64,000 nt of DNA, taken from Gyrodactylus bullatarudis. Taxonomy: Eukaryota > Platyhelminthes > Monogenea > Gyrodactylidea > Gyrodactylidae. Within the stretch, counting starts at the first letter, position 1. The number at the start of each line of letters is the position of its first letter. Shown piece by piece: positions 11,345 through 22,983 of this stretch. Made by a program: the position numbers and the translations under genes. The stretch is taken from the NCBI GenBank assembly GCA_012064415.1, contig SSNU01000082.1, positions 1-64,000 of the forward strand. Reading direction: 5' to 3'. The notes under the pieces are model-generated. The model was not told the origin of the DNA. It searched no databases and saw only the letters and a list, made by a program, of their open reading frames with translations.

Positions 11345-11968
11345 ATGAAGTTTTGGATGTTGGCAATAGTCAACCTTGGATTATTCTTTCAAACATTTAC
11401 AGGTAAGCGGATGATTATTATCATTGACCCTCTTTGATTAGCCATTCCCAATCGTTTCTACCAATACAACGAAGTGCCAGTGCATAACCCGGGTGATTAT
11501 GAAAAGTTCAAGCTTGTTGTTGATGAATATGTCATTCCGGGTAAACCAAAGACCGAGTAATTTAATATCAAAGTGTTGATGATTCCATTTCAGAGTGATG
11601 ACGACAACTCTGATTAATCCGGATATTGATACAACCATGGCCAACTTTGGCTGGACATTGGCAACAGCCATAATGGGAACTCTATTGGGCCTTCTTCTAC
11701 TAGGCCTTTGTCTGTACTATTGCTTGAGGAAGAGAAATAAAACAAGTCCAATGCCAATTTATCAGACACCGCAGCCAAGTAAGTTGAGATATTGTCGAGT
11801 TTATTTTAATTTTTCAAAACCAAAGTAAACCGTGTCTACTCAGATCCGTGTCGTAATTCAAATTTGTACCTGAATCAGCAATCACAGCCGAAACGTGAAA
11901 TGTGCTGTGTGGAATATGAAAATTTAACTTGTCATCCAACAGACCTGCCAGTCCGCCATATGTGCTAG
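11345..11968 (+). CDS. Small type I membrane protein, family not recognised
   Basis: Four exons, 11345-11402, 11442-11540, 11596-11778 and 11844-11968, with introns of 39, 55 and 65 nt, give about 154 aa. The N-terminus is a good signal peptide (MKFWMLAIVNLGLFFQTFT). A short extracellular part of about 45 residues follows, then one strongly hydrophobic segment (TLATAIMGTLLGLLLLGLCLYYCL) followed by RKRNK, setting the C-terminus in the cytosol. The tail is rich in Pro, Gln, Asn and Cys and holds several tyrosines, including YQTPQP and CCVEYENLTC. The third exon needs an acceptor two bases after the obvious CAG (CAGAG) to avoid a stop. No family was recognised; a Shisa-like or receptor-accessory protein is only a guess. 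Confidence 0.65.
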
Positions 11969-12420
11969 GTTAACGTTGCTGTGTGGCAAGGATAGGCTTT
12001 GTCAATCATTTTTAGTTTGAGTACAAAAAGAAACTAATTTTATTTGTCAGCAATATCAAAAGTATATATATATATTGTGATAGATTATAGTTTTATTATA
12101 ATACAAATCATTTCTTTTCTTATGTATCATTTGAGATCTTTATTTATTTGTTAGCCAATGAGATTGGAGTATTTTTATATTTTTGTACATTGTAGCATAC
12201 ATACAATAATAATGATGGAGGTGGGGGTCGCATAGAGAAAAGGGACAAGAAAAGTCTACCCCTATTATGTCATAGGTCATGTACATACAAAATGTACATA
12301 TAATATTTGCATGTAAGTAGGAACAATAACGCATTAAAAGGTCAATGGAGCGTTCCCCCTCATCATCCATCCATAGGGGAAGAAAACGAGGATAAAAATC
12401 AAGAACTACTTTTTCTATAC
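11969..12420. promoter_or_regulatory. Upstream region of the nuclear receptor gene
   Basis: 452 bases between the membrane-protein stop and the inferred receptor ATG. It has an alternating TA tract near 12062 and palindromic TGTACAT words near 12280-12300. The reading frame of the receptor is open upstream of the chosen ATG at 12421 back to about 12307 without another in-frame ATG, so either a 5' exon exists or this is 5' UTR. Confidence 0.45.
12267..12279 (+). promoter_or_regulatory. DR1-like nuclear receptor element
   Basis: The bases ATGTCATAGGTCA form two half-sites (ATGTCA and AGGTCA) in direct repeat with a one-base gap. DR1 is a preferred site of COUP-TF/RXR-class receptors, and this one lies about 140 bases upstream of a COUP-TF-like gene. 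Chance occurrence is possible; autoregulation is inference. Confidence 0.35.
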
Positions 12421-15400
12421 ATGTTCGAATACCAAATGATTGATCTTTCACACCAAAATCGTCAAGAGATCATCAAGGTCGACAAGATAAAGACTTCCGC
12501 GACATCATCACCTTTCCACCTAATGCCTACTCATATTAGCCAAGAATTACAACATAATTATCATCATTTGCCCTCGACAACTTCAAATATCCAACAGGGA
12601 CCTATTGGAATAGTGCAAAATTGCCAAAACTACTTTGATATTTACTCACAAATCCAGGCCTCCGACTATACAACAACAGGGCTTGTCAATGAAAAGTTTA
12701 TCAAGAAGGACGAGGAAGACAACGATGAGGGTGAGATCACAACCAGCACCCCGGCCCTAAAGATGAGTTCCCCGGAAAATTTGGATGGTAAGCAGATATG
12801 CCTGGTATGCGGTGATCGAAGTAGTGGAAAACATTACGGCCAGTTTTCCTGTGAAGGCTGCAAAAGCTTCTTTAAAAGGGCCATACGCAAGAATAGCAAT
12901 TTTGTCTGTCGTTCCAGTAACCAATGTCATATTGACTCAACCAGACGGAATCAATGTCAACATTGTCGACTTACCCGATGCTTCCTTGTCGGTATGAAAA
13001 GAGATGGTGAGTGTTCTGTTTGAACCAGTTCTTTTTTCAAGTTATTACTCATAACTAAGGCTAAACATTTGCGTCTTTTAAATACTATTTCGAGTTTAAA
13101 CTCAGTTACTTCTGCAACTGAAAAGGAAAAAAAGTACTTAGCGCATATATATTTTCCATAGATAAACTGTTTTTATAGTGGAAAAAATTTAGATGTAACA
13201 ACAATAAATCTCTCGAGTTTACCGTCTTAACTTCAAATTATTTACATATATTAACCAGACTATTTTTAGATACATATTTTCTAAAATTTAAATACTTATT
13301 TTGTGATACATGTTTTTCATTAGTAACTTATTATGTATCATCTCGAAAAGAGAGAATTTTTGAATATGATAATCTGATTAATTTTGTAACAAATTTACTT
13401 GAGAATTTTTGCCAATTCCTCATGAGTAAGATATATATATATATTGAGCTTTAAGGCCTAGATAAAGATCACATTTGAGTATATTAACAATTGTACAAGA
13501 ATAAGGGATTATTATCAAGAAAATGCATCCAAAAATACTACAACTCATAATGATCAGGGATTAGTGGGGGATTTTTCAGCCAAAAGTTTCCCGCTAATAT
13601 TAAATTTATTTATTTGAACAAATTCTCAGTCATGCATAGTGTTTTTTGTCCAAATAGCAACAAATTAGATGCTACATTGTCTTTTTTCCTTCCAATCCAT
13701 TTGCGTAACAGTTACTTTTCCATTGTATTTTTACATTTTACCTTTAAAATTATCTCATATCTGCATTTTCTTCAATGGCAAAGGGAAAATAGAGGGGGGA
13801 TGATGATGCTAGCCCAGATAAGGTGGATAAAAATACGAAATACCCTCATTTCGATCGCTTTTATTTTCCATCAATTTGAAATGTATCTCTCCTAATTTCA
13901 GTTGCACAGGTGTCGTCATCATCATCTCCGATGAGCCCCAAATGGGCCTGACGACAATAAAAAAAAATGAAAATTTCTCCCCCTTTTTCATATCTGGGAT
14001 GCATTTTTTTATGGAATAAATGTTAAAATCATAAAAACCCATTAGAGAGAGGATTTCGACAAGACCCCAAGAGTGATAGAGAGAGGGATGTTTTATGGGA
14101 CTTGGATTATCTGTTCACCACTTACAAGAGCAATAATGACTCGTAAAAGAACAGACATCTCAAGTGGACTTGAAATGACTTGTGTTCTCTAGCCCACACT
14201 CTGTCAGTGAACATCTATGCAATCTTTAAAAATAGAGGGGTGGGGGTGGGAATCTTTTTATGTATTCTAAATCATGCTTTCACATGCCCCATTGATTTCT
14301 ATGAATAATTGTTGTTATTTTTTATTTCATGTAATAAATGTAGCTGTCCAACGTCCAAGGATTCTAAACGGATCATTACAAAACAACAGTACATTACGTA
14401 CCAACGGGAAGGCATCGACACGATCTTCTGCTTTCCATCAGAGGTCTGATACCAGATCGTCAACTTCATCTACTGATAAAATCGACCAAGATCTCAATAA
14501 CAATGACATAACCTCAGGAAATCATCCGGCCTTTGGTAGTAACAACCATATCAGCACAAATAGCGTCCCATTCGGTTCCTCAACCATATTTGGCAGCAAT
14601 TTTATAAATAACTGTCATGTAAGTTACATTTACATGAAAAGAGATTCTTGTTCTCAAAGTTTATTGACCAAGTGCACCTTGAGGTGATTAGGAAATAAAA
14701 AAGAACCTTCATGAGGAACATGGAAAATCCAATGAGGGTTGTGTTACATGATGAGCACGTTGAAATATGATTTTATCTCCTTTCACTCTGTACTAGATAA
14801 TAAACTGATTTATGATCTTTATTTATTCCTTCTCTCTCTGTGCTCAATTCTTTACATTGAATGAATTTTCATGATCCGAGGGAACATCATTTTTTACTCT
14901 GACTTTTACCCGACAAAAAAACATGAGACATTATTTGAGGAATTAAGGACACTATTTCACTAGAAAATATTTTAAAAAGTGATTTTAAATAACTACAGAA
15001 TAATTTCCATCAGACTCCTAAAAAATGTAAAATTTATCAATTATCGTAGTAAAATTCATTCAAAATTTGTTGGCGCGTATTTAAAAATTGTAATTTCAGA
15101 ACAAAATTAAAAATATTCTTCTCTCTCGAATTAGCAAACAGCCGAAAAAGTTTTAAAAATTTGTATTACCTTAATACACACTAATGATGAAGACTTTAGA
15201 TGAGAAACAAGTCTGTAAATTCTTAATTGAAAATTTGTTGTAAAAATATTTTAAAACTAAAATGAATCAAGAAATTCATGAGATTGAGTGTTCTTTTTCA
15301 TAAATTAATTTGTTAATATTCATTTTTTTCCAGTTCAACTTTTTGACAAATCAAAATATAAACCTATCACATAGAGGGTCACGCAAGCAACTGTTGCACC

Positions 15401-17220
15401 ATGTTTCTGTCATGATTGATGCGGTCCTTATGCGTTGTCAATTCCTTTCACCCCTATCGAAGGAATGTCGTGCAAGTATTGTCGAGGGTGCCCGACTCAA
15501 TGTTTTCCTAATTAGCATACTCAGAGTGAGTCTTTAACATTTCCATGATTTCATTGAGTGAAGCAAATGTAGGACATTTTTTAGGACCTTTTTCATCAAG
15601 GTCAAACATTGGAAAAGAAGGCCAGATATTTTACATATTTATTAGTAACTAAAAACTAATTTCATTATCTAAAATCAATTCAATATTTGAGAGCCAAGAA
15701 ACATTAGGCGAATATGGTACCACTGCTTCGTCTCAAGTGGTCTACGTGCTTTATTTTTATCTTTCCTATCTAAGAAATGTAACAAAACTCATAGTAGAGT
15801 AAGATTGTAATATTATTCCTAATTAATTTCAAGGTAAAAGACCTCTTTTCTTATATTGAACATGTTACAATTCTCCACAACGTTGAGTACTTCTCAATGA
15901 GTAGCATCCATAGTTGAATGAAAAAATCCCACTACTGGCATTAATAATACAATTCCTATTTACAATTACAGTGTGTAAGCTAGGTATGGTGTGTAAATGT
16001 GGGCAACAATTTGTTTAGCAATTTCTGTCACTAACGCATAAAGATTTTGGTAGCAACCATCTTTTTCTTATTGTATTGTTACATTGGATATAAAACTGAG
16101 CAACGTTTTTATTATCATGTGATTCGAATGATAATGAAAACGATTTGGTTTTGATTGACATTTCATAGTTACGATGACTCTTGATAAGAATTATAATTAT
16201 AAATATGACCACTGGCAATATCGCACTATTACTCCTAATCTAACATTGCAATATAACTCATTTTTTCGTACCCAAAACTCTTAAAAACCAATAGAATGTC
16301 TAGATTGGTTTTTAATTTTTGTTCAAAAACCTGACCAAGTCGTAGTAGAATTCATTGAAAAAAATGCTGGCGCGTATTCAAAAATTATGTCTCTCTCTAC
16401 CATGTAACGAATGTATTTTCTCTAGTCGAATCCCCTTTCATACAATGTAATCTCACGACTCATTATGGAAGGGAACGTACAAATGGCAAAAGAATCAAAC
16501 AACCCCAGTAATACAGTTGGTGCACTTCCGACCAATGAGAATTCAGTCAAAAGTACAATCCAGATCAATAGACAAATCCATCTTTTGAGTAAAATTGAGA
16601 AAATGTTTCAAGAATTCAAGGCTTTCATAAATGATACCATTTTAGATACCCTCATGGGCTTGATGATATTCAGATCAGGTAATTTATATAATTTATATAT
16701 TATCATAACTACTTGCAAGTATATTGATATTAATATTATTTCAGAGTATACAACATCATTAGAATCGGCTAGAATTATTGAGGAACAAGCCCTACAGACG
16801 CATCAACAGATTGTTTACATTTGTCAGAACCTGGGTCGTAATGAACTCTTCGCCTATAAATGCCTTCATTCATTCTCCCAGATCATGTTGTGCCTATCAT
16901 CCTTGAATCATGGCCAGATTGAGACCTATCTCTTTGAGGCCGCCCATCCCAGTGAATATGAGAACAGTAGTCCTATGGGAATGATGACTGTTGACTGCAA
17001 TCCCAATACCTATCAGATGAACCATCATTCGAGTGTATTGCCAAGTAATAATAGCTCAGTCCATAACAGTAACCCCTATCAGCAATATTGGAACATTGGC
17101 TTGTGCAATGCCAGTCAGAATCATGCCTCTAGTTATGAGGAAAGTCTTAACCTATTTCACAGTACACTAGATAACTCAATTAATAATAATAATACCGATA
17201 GTAGCTCTTATAGTTCCTGA
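12421..17220 (+). CDS. NR2-family (COUP-TF/NR2F-like) nuclear receptor
   Basis: About 593 aa from five exons: 12421-13006, 14344-14618, 15334-15525, 16426-16678 and 16745-17220, all in phase. The C4 zinc-finger DNA-binding domain (about residues 125-195) has [22 protein letters not shown] (P-box CEGCKS as in COUP-TF) and [11 protein letters not shown], followed by GMKRDAVQRPRI, the conserved C-terminal extension, which exactly spans the first splice junction. A Ser/Asn/Thr-rich hinge of about 100 aa follows. The ligand-binding domain (exons 3-5) is much diverged but alignable: helix-3/5 region [21 protein letters not shown], helix 7-8 region [12 protein letters not shown], and a helix-12-like [11 protein letters not shown] Ser/Asn/His-rich tail of about 110 aa extends past the usual end. 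Introns are 1.3 kb, 0.7 kb, 0.9 kb and 66 nt. Confidence 0.9.
13007..14343 (+). other. First intron of the nuclear receptor
   Basis: 1,337 bases from donor GTGAGT to acceptor GTAG. AT-rich, including a short TA repeat near 13430. Introns 2 (14619-15333) and 3 (15526-16425) are similar. A degenerate motif containing TGGCGCGTATT occurs in both intron 2 (near 15070) and intron 3 (near 16368) and suggests a shared repeat. No gene was seen in these introns. Confidence 0.6.
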
Positions 17221-18612
17221 AATGACATCCCTTCCCCCTTCATCATTGCTTGTACAAATATGATTAAAAAATTTTTACAAAATGTTTCTCTTTTTCCTAT
17301 GAAATTTAGAGGTATGAAGCTAGCTAGCTATCTCTCACAGAAAAACTCAAAAACTGAAAGTCAAGAAAAATTTATATTTTTAAATATCTTGATGAGCCTA
17401 TCAGTAGTAAAAATATTTTAAAAATCTGACAATTGCAGGGCCGTTTTACGAATTTCCACTTTTGCAATTTTAGAATGCAAAATTTTTATCGATTTTCGGT
17501 TCAAGATTAGACAAAAAATTCGAAGGAGTTCAGAGAAAATTATCAACTCCCAAATATTGGATCATTTTCCTTCGAAAAATTCAGAAGCTACGATTTTCAA
17601 TTTTGAACTGCTTCTATTCTTCGGAATCGATACAAATTTTGGAATCTAAAATTGCAAAGTGGATATTTTGATGCATCTTCCGAAATACAAAAAATGGACA
17701 AATTCTGGTCAGATTGAAATTAAAAATATGCCTACCACTTATTTTCTCATCACATCAAGGAATTCAAAAATTATTTTAATCCTAACTTTTTGTGAAAAAA
17801 ATATTAAGTTTTCATCTTCTTGTCAATTACTATTAGGTTTAGAATATCTTTTCACTATACTCAACTGAGAATTGAGTTCAAAACCCGATTATCTACAGGG
17901 GGAAAGAATGAATCTTCAGCTAATCTTCATACTCCTAATGGGAATGAGAATAATGAAGCCAAAATACTCTAATTTGAAATACAATTTTGTATTTTTAGAA
18001 AAAATCAATACTGCAATTTTCATTTTTGTACATAAGGGCACTTTCGTGTGGTATCGTGTTGTATTCCCTGTTGATTGGGTTGATCTGAGATTTTCTGACC
18101 GGGCAAAATTCCCACTCTGAATACGACAAGTCTTTAACTAGACATGAATTATTTTATTTTGAATTAATCACCTCTCAACCATAAAAAGTGGCAGATTGAA
18201 AAGCAATGAAAATTTCTCTTTGAAAACCCAAAGGTTATGAACTCTTTATTCTTAATTTGGGTCGGGGAAAGAATGAGAAATTTCAACCAAGTATTCAAGA
18301 TTGAATGAAAAAATCTAAAGTAAAATTTTTTCTCTCGATTTTTGATTTAAGATTTTCGAAAATCCCTAAACACCTTTAATCCATACACCCTTCCTTATGA
18401 GTTTAGAAGCTAAAACGAAAATATTCTTGGTATAACATTCTATCCTTCTTATTATGTTATTCAGTAATAAAAGGGGCTAGAAGAGTGCATAATCAGGGGA
18501 CAAGAGAACCTGTTGTTATCCGGTTTACACTAGGACACGTCAGTTCAATTTCTTGTTTTTCGCTTCGGTTTTCAAGATACTAATTTAAGTACATTAAAAT
18601 TATAATAGAGTA
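17221..18612. other. Convergent spacer with imperfect palindrome
   Basis: About 1.4 kb between the nuclear receptor and the MADS-box gene. An imperfect inverted repeat spans about 17455-17665: ATTTCCACTTTTGCAATTTT near 17453 pairs with AAAATTGCAAAGTGGATATT near 17648. It probably is an old foldback element. Two open frames of 70-80 codons (17659-18120) look like chance AT-rich frames. Confidence 0.5.
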
Positions 18613-20188
18613 TTAGAAAGCAAGATTGATTAACTTTTCAAAGATTCGATGCTTATCCCCACGTGGGGAGTGTGTATTTGATCGTATTTGAAGGAAATCA
18701 ACGTAAAAAAGATAGGATAGCTGAGAGTTCCAATACATAGTGGGCATAGTAGTTTTGATGAATTCGATCATAATCGTTAAAGAGAGTGATTTTGATGAAC
18801 CTAGCAACTTCTTAGCTTTACGAAATTAACCTACATCGAAATTGCAATGGTTGAATAATCAAAGAGAATAAAATGAAAATAGAACTCAAGAGTTTCTTAT
18901 TGGAAATCAACTGTCTCGTATAGTTTGACAAAATTTAAAAGAAAGATCAATACTCTACTTTCTATTACATGAATAAATTCTTTCCTTTATTGACAATAGA
19001 CTTGTTTATAATTTCTCACTTGATCCATTACAAATTTATAGTTTGGGTTTGACTTTAGAACAAGAGCCACTGAATTATCCCCAGTGGAACGCACAAAACT
19101 TTCTCGAGCTAGAACGTGGCTGTAGAATCAGCCAGTGTAGTTCAAAACATAACTCTAGTTTTAGATCGGAAAATGTCTATTTAAACCTCTATTATCTTTT
19201 AAATGATAAGTCGGCTTTCTAAACCGAATTCAGATTCGGAATCAGTGTATTTGCAGTATTAGTTACAAATTTTCTAATTTGGAACATAAAGGGTTAACCG
19301 TTAACCTATTTACGTTACTACCTTCCATAATCAGCAACTTGAAACTTTGATTTTATTGAAGAAAACAACTCACCCATCATACCATAGTTTACCATTGAGT
19401 TACTACGTTGATTAAACTGAAAGATAGAAGGATAGAACCCATATTCCTGGAAAGGGAAATGGAATATTAGAATAAATGCAGACTGAGCTCAAGTGATTTC
19501 TGCCATTTCAATATCCCGTTACGTTTGATAAAGTCTCACCTTGATGAATTCAGATGGATGTGTTTCGAAAAAATCTATAGTACTATTAGTTGGTGAGGAA
19601 TTTTGATTTGAGTACATTGTACTACCATTGTTGTCATAGATTTCATTTTTATTTATTCTCGGATAACTTTGATTGTAAACAATTTGGGATGCTGATGAAA
19701 CGGTCTTGGATAAAGAACTTGTTATGAAGGAAGTATTTGTAGTAACTGAGTTATCATCGGAATCGTCTGGATTGTTGTTACATTGTTCAGGATTGACTGA
19801 TTCATCGTATTCATAAGTTGAGCAGACTGAACTACTGTTGATTGTACTGGAATTTTTGTTTTCTTTGCGCATTCTGTCGGTTATCTCCTGCAATTTTTTA
19901 ATGGTCTTTAGGTCGATTGTTCCGTCAATGAGTGAATTCGATCCAAGTCCTTCTAGACTCTTGTGAAATTCCTTGCTTTGAAAGAAGAATACCTTCCCCT
20001 TGAAAATAATGGCCAATGAGACATAGGCACCAGTTAGAGAGTTTAGTTCACAAGCCTTTTTCATGATGCCGATTCGTCGCTTCCTAAAGGTTGCCTATGT
20101 TGTTACAAAAAGGATTAGATATCAAATTACTAACAACTTGCTTTATGTTATCTTCAATCAGTTTAATTTCTATTTTCTTCCGACCCAT
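18613..20188 (-). CDS. MADS-box transcription factor (MEF2/SRF class)
   Basis: Exons 20135-20188, 19540-20094, 19374-19446 and probably 18613-18800 give about 289 aa. The protein starts MGRKKIEIKLIEDN, the MEF2-type N-terminus, and continues ATFRKRRIGIMKKACELNSL, the MADS DNA-binding and dimerisation core. The second half (LTGAYVSLAIIF) is closer to SRF. The 40-nt intron 1 splits the MADS box; the donor chosen (GTTAGT) keeps the family spacing. After residue 60 the sequence departs from the MEF2 and SRF extension domains and becomes Ser/Asn/Thr-rich with an acidic stretch (NNNPDDSDDN). The last exon is supported only by phase and an open frame and may be wrong. It lies 141 bases downstream of MCM6 on the same strand. 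Confidence 0.8.
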
Positions 20189-20329
20189 TATTGAATCGAT
20201 TTTGAATAGATGTGCTCATTCTCTGAGAATAAAATTAAAACAAAGTAATAATATCAAAGTACAAAATACGTTTATTCGAATCATATAAAAGGTTTTTGAA
20301 AACAATTATCTCTTGATTTTAAACAGGAC

Positions 20330-22895
20330 TCATTCTATAACGTAGTTTGGATGTACAACTAGATATGGATCAGATTCTTCGTCTTCAGTTCCTCTCTGCT
20401 TCAAAGAGTTTGATTCACGACCCAGAGCAATTAGGATATTGTCCTTTTTGATAAGTCTATCAATGATTTTGTCAATCAACTTCTTGGTAGCAATCAACTC
20501 CTCTTCCGTGTTTATAGTTTCAGCCATTTGTTCCAGGTACCAATTAACAAGTTCACTATGAAGAATAGCAGTCTTGTTCGGCTCAATTGGTGTAGAAGTA
20601 TCCGCAGTAGATGGATCAACAGCCAATGCCTCTTCTTCGTGGCTTCTTGTCTTGAGAATGAGAAGATCCGCGATTCTACGATATTCTTCAAAAGATACCT
20701 TACTGATAGTAGCTGAGTTTGGCTAGAGAAATTGTCAAATTACTTTAAAGTAGATCGAGAGATATGAATTGATAAAAACTCACATCGTCAACTGAAGAAG
20801 GAATAACTTCAGCTTGACTAATAGGGACTGAATCAACGGCTCTCTCGAAAGCTTCATCATCATCAAAGTTGATATCAGGTTGTTCTACTCGGATTACTGA
20901 CTTGTTCAAAAGGTTGAAGGCTTCCCTGACATAGGCGGCAGTTACAACATCAGCACAATGGAGCCTAGCAGTAGCTTCAGAAAGTCGAACCAAACTTTCC
21001 AATTGTCTTACAGTGGTACGCCAGGATGATTTGGCACCACTAGAAGCATCTCTCTGGCGAAGCTTCTTGTACTCATCCACCATAATTTCCATAGCTTCAA
21101 TGCTGAGCTTTGGCTTGAAGCATCTAGCGAAAGCTATGTATCGTCTGACATCATCAGCACTGTAGACTGTCTTCTCTACAGAATCATTTTGCATATGCAA
21201 GTCGACAATTGACTTGGCAACAGCGTAATCAATAATATCATTGCATTCGTCAACCAGAATGAAAAAGAGATCGAATCTGGACATGACGGGAGCAGTCATG
21301 GCAATATTTTGACGCAGAGATTTGGATCTATCATAGCGACCTCCGATTGGATTAGCAGCAGCAAGAATGCTGGTTCTAGCATTCAGGGTCGCTTTGACGC
21401 CTGCTTTGGTTATGGAGATGGTCTGTTGTTCCATAGCTTCGTGAATAGCAACCTGATCTCGTATGTCCATCTTGTCGAATTCATCAATACAGCAAACACC
21501 ATTATCAGCAAGCATTAGAGCACCGGCTTCAATTACGAATTCATATGTTTCTTCGTCACGGACAACTGCAGCAGTAAGACCAGCAGCGGAACTGGCTTTA
21601 CCACTAGTGTAAACAGCTCGAGGACTAAAGGTTTCAACTTGTTTCAGAAATTGAGATTTAGCGGTAGATGGATCACCAATAAGGCAGACATTGATATCAC
21701 CTCGAAGATGGGTTCCCTCTTCGGTGACCTTGGGAACGCCACCAAACAACATCAGGAGAATTCCTTTTTTGACCTCATCGTTGCCGTAAATAGTCGGGAA
21801 GAGAGATTTGCACAGGTTGTGGAATAGTCTTTTGTCCTGACTCATTTGACAAATTTTGTTGAGTTCACCTTCAGAGAGGCGTTTACTCATGGCCTCGTAT
21901 GACATTGATTCCATATCTTCTAAATCATCTGACGGCAAGTAGCGACCATTTGATGGAATTACAGTACATGCAAAAAAGGCCATCTTATAAGTTAATTCTC
22001 GGACACCGAGAGCCTTGAGACCTGTAACACCAGCCTCTTGACCATCTGGACCCTTGATGACTTTTCCTTCGATTTTTCGAGTACCAGGAGTAGCTAATTG
22101 ACCAATATCTGGGACAACAATGAGGGTTCCAACAAATTCACATCGATCACCTGGCTGTGCTGATTCAACAAAATCAGCACGAAGAATAATCTCAAGGCTC
22201 CTTGGGATACAACCTCTAGGCAATTCAGCTTGTGTTTCCTGAACACGCACTTTTTGGAAATCGATAAATTTTGATTCATTGGTTAGTAGTTCAAACCGAG
22301 AGCGATTATTACATTTAGGATTATAGCATATGGATGGTAGAGTGTATTTGAATTGTTGTTCAACATTTCTAATGATAACACCACAATCGGAACATTTAAA
22401 GTTTCCTATCAACAATTCAGGATGTACAGGATGCGAGCGGACAACTTGAGTTCTTATCTTGGTTAGCTTTCCAATTTGATTTGTTGTCAAATCTCTCATT
22501 CTGGTCAGGGAAGGAAGTTCAGTAAAACTGACATAAAAGTCTCTTCCTGAATTTAGAGTATCAGGCAGATGCTCGTTTACCAACATCTTGACAGCGTTAC
22601 AGAGGAAAGGATATACTCTAAATCGAAATATATGAATGAAAATTTACCTGTAAAACTCATCTTGAATTATAGCAGAGAGCCGAGCATCAAACATGAGGAC
22701 ATGGGTGAAGGATACAGACAAAGTACTTTTTTCCAGATTTCTCATCTCTTTGGCTTGTTCAACGTAAATATTCTTTTCTTCTTCATTGAAAGAGTCGAGG
22801 AACTTTTTGAAAAGTCTTTGGCATTCTTCTCCAATAACATCGGGGACCTTTTGGGTACGTACTTGTACTTGGGCAACATCCATTTTCAATTTCAA
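20330..22895 (-). CDS. MCM6: Replicative helicase subunit MCM6
   Basis: Three exons, 22648-22895, 20784-22617 and 20330-20722, with introns of 30 and 61 nt, give 824 aa (820 if the second ATG at 22883 is used; human 821). The N-terminal domain has a C4 zinc finger ([24 protein letters not shown]) and [11 protein letters not shown]. The AAA+ core has Walker [13 protein letters not shown], Walker [10 protein letters not shown], sensor-1 AAANP and arginine-finger [10 protein letters not shown]. The C-terminal winged-helix region ends [10 protein letters not shown], as in MCM6 orthologs. The block [11 protein letters not shown] near the start and VYPFLCNAV after the first splice are also MCM6-type. 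It is one of six MCM2-7 ATPases that unwind DNA at replication forks. It is head to head with RAB18. Confidence 0.98.
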
Positions 22896-22983
22896 AATCT
22901 ATTTGTGCGGACTCTTGGGTTGGCTAAAACAATACTTTCAACAGTTGACATTTGTTTAATTCCCAATTATGGGTTCGATTTAA
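22896..22983. promoter_or_regulatory. Bidirectional promoter, MCM6 / RAB18
   Basis: Only 88 bases separate the MCM6 and RAB18 start codons, so both 5' UTRs and both promoters must fit here or inside the coding exons. No motif was identified. Confidence 0.6.

Noticed and set aside
16015..16218. Minus-strand open frame in intron 3 of the nuclear receptor
   Set aside because: Short, low complexity and no neighbouring exons; chance frame.
20745..22586. First thought of MCM5 for the helicase
   Set aside because: The zinc-finger region, [11 protein letters not shown] and the C-terminal [10 protein letters not shown] are MCM6-specific.
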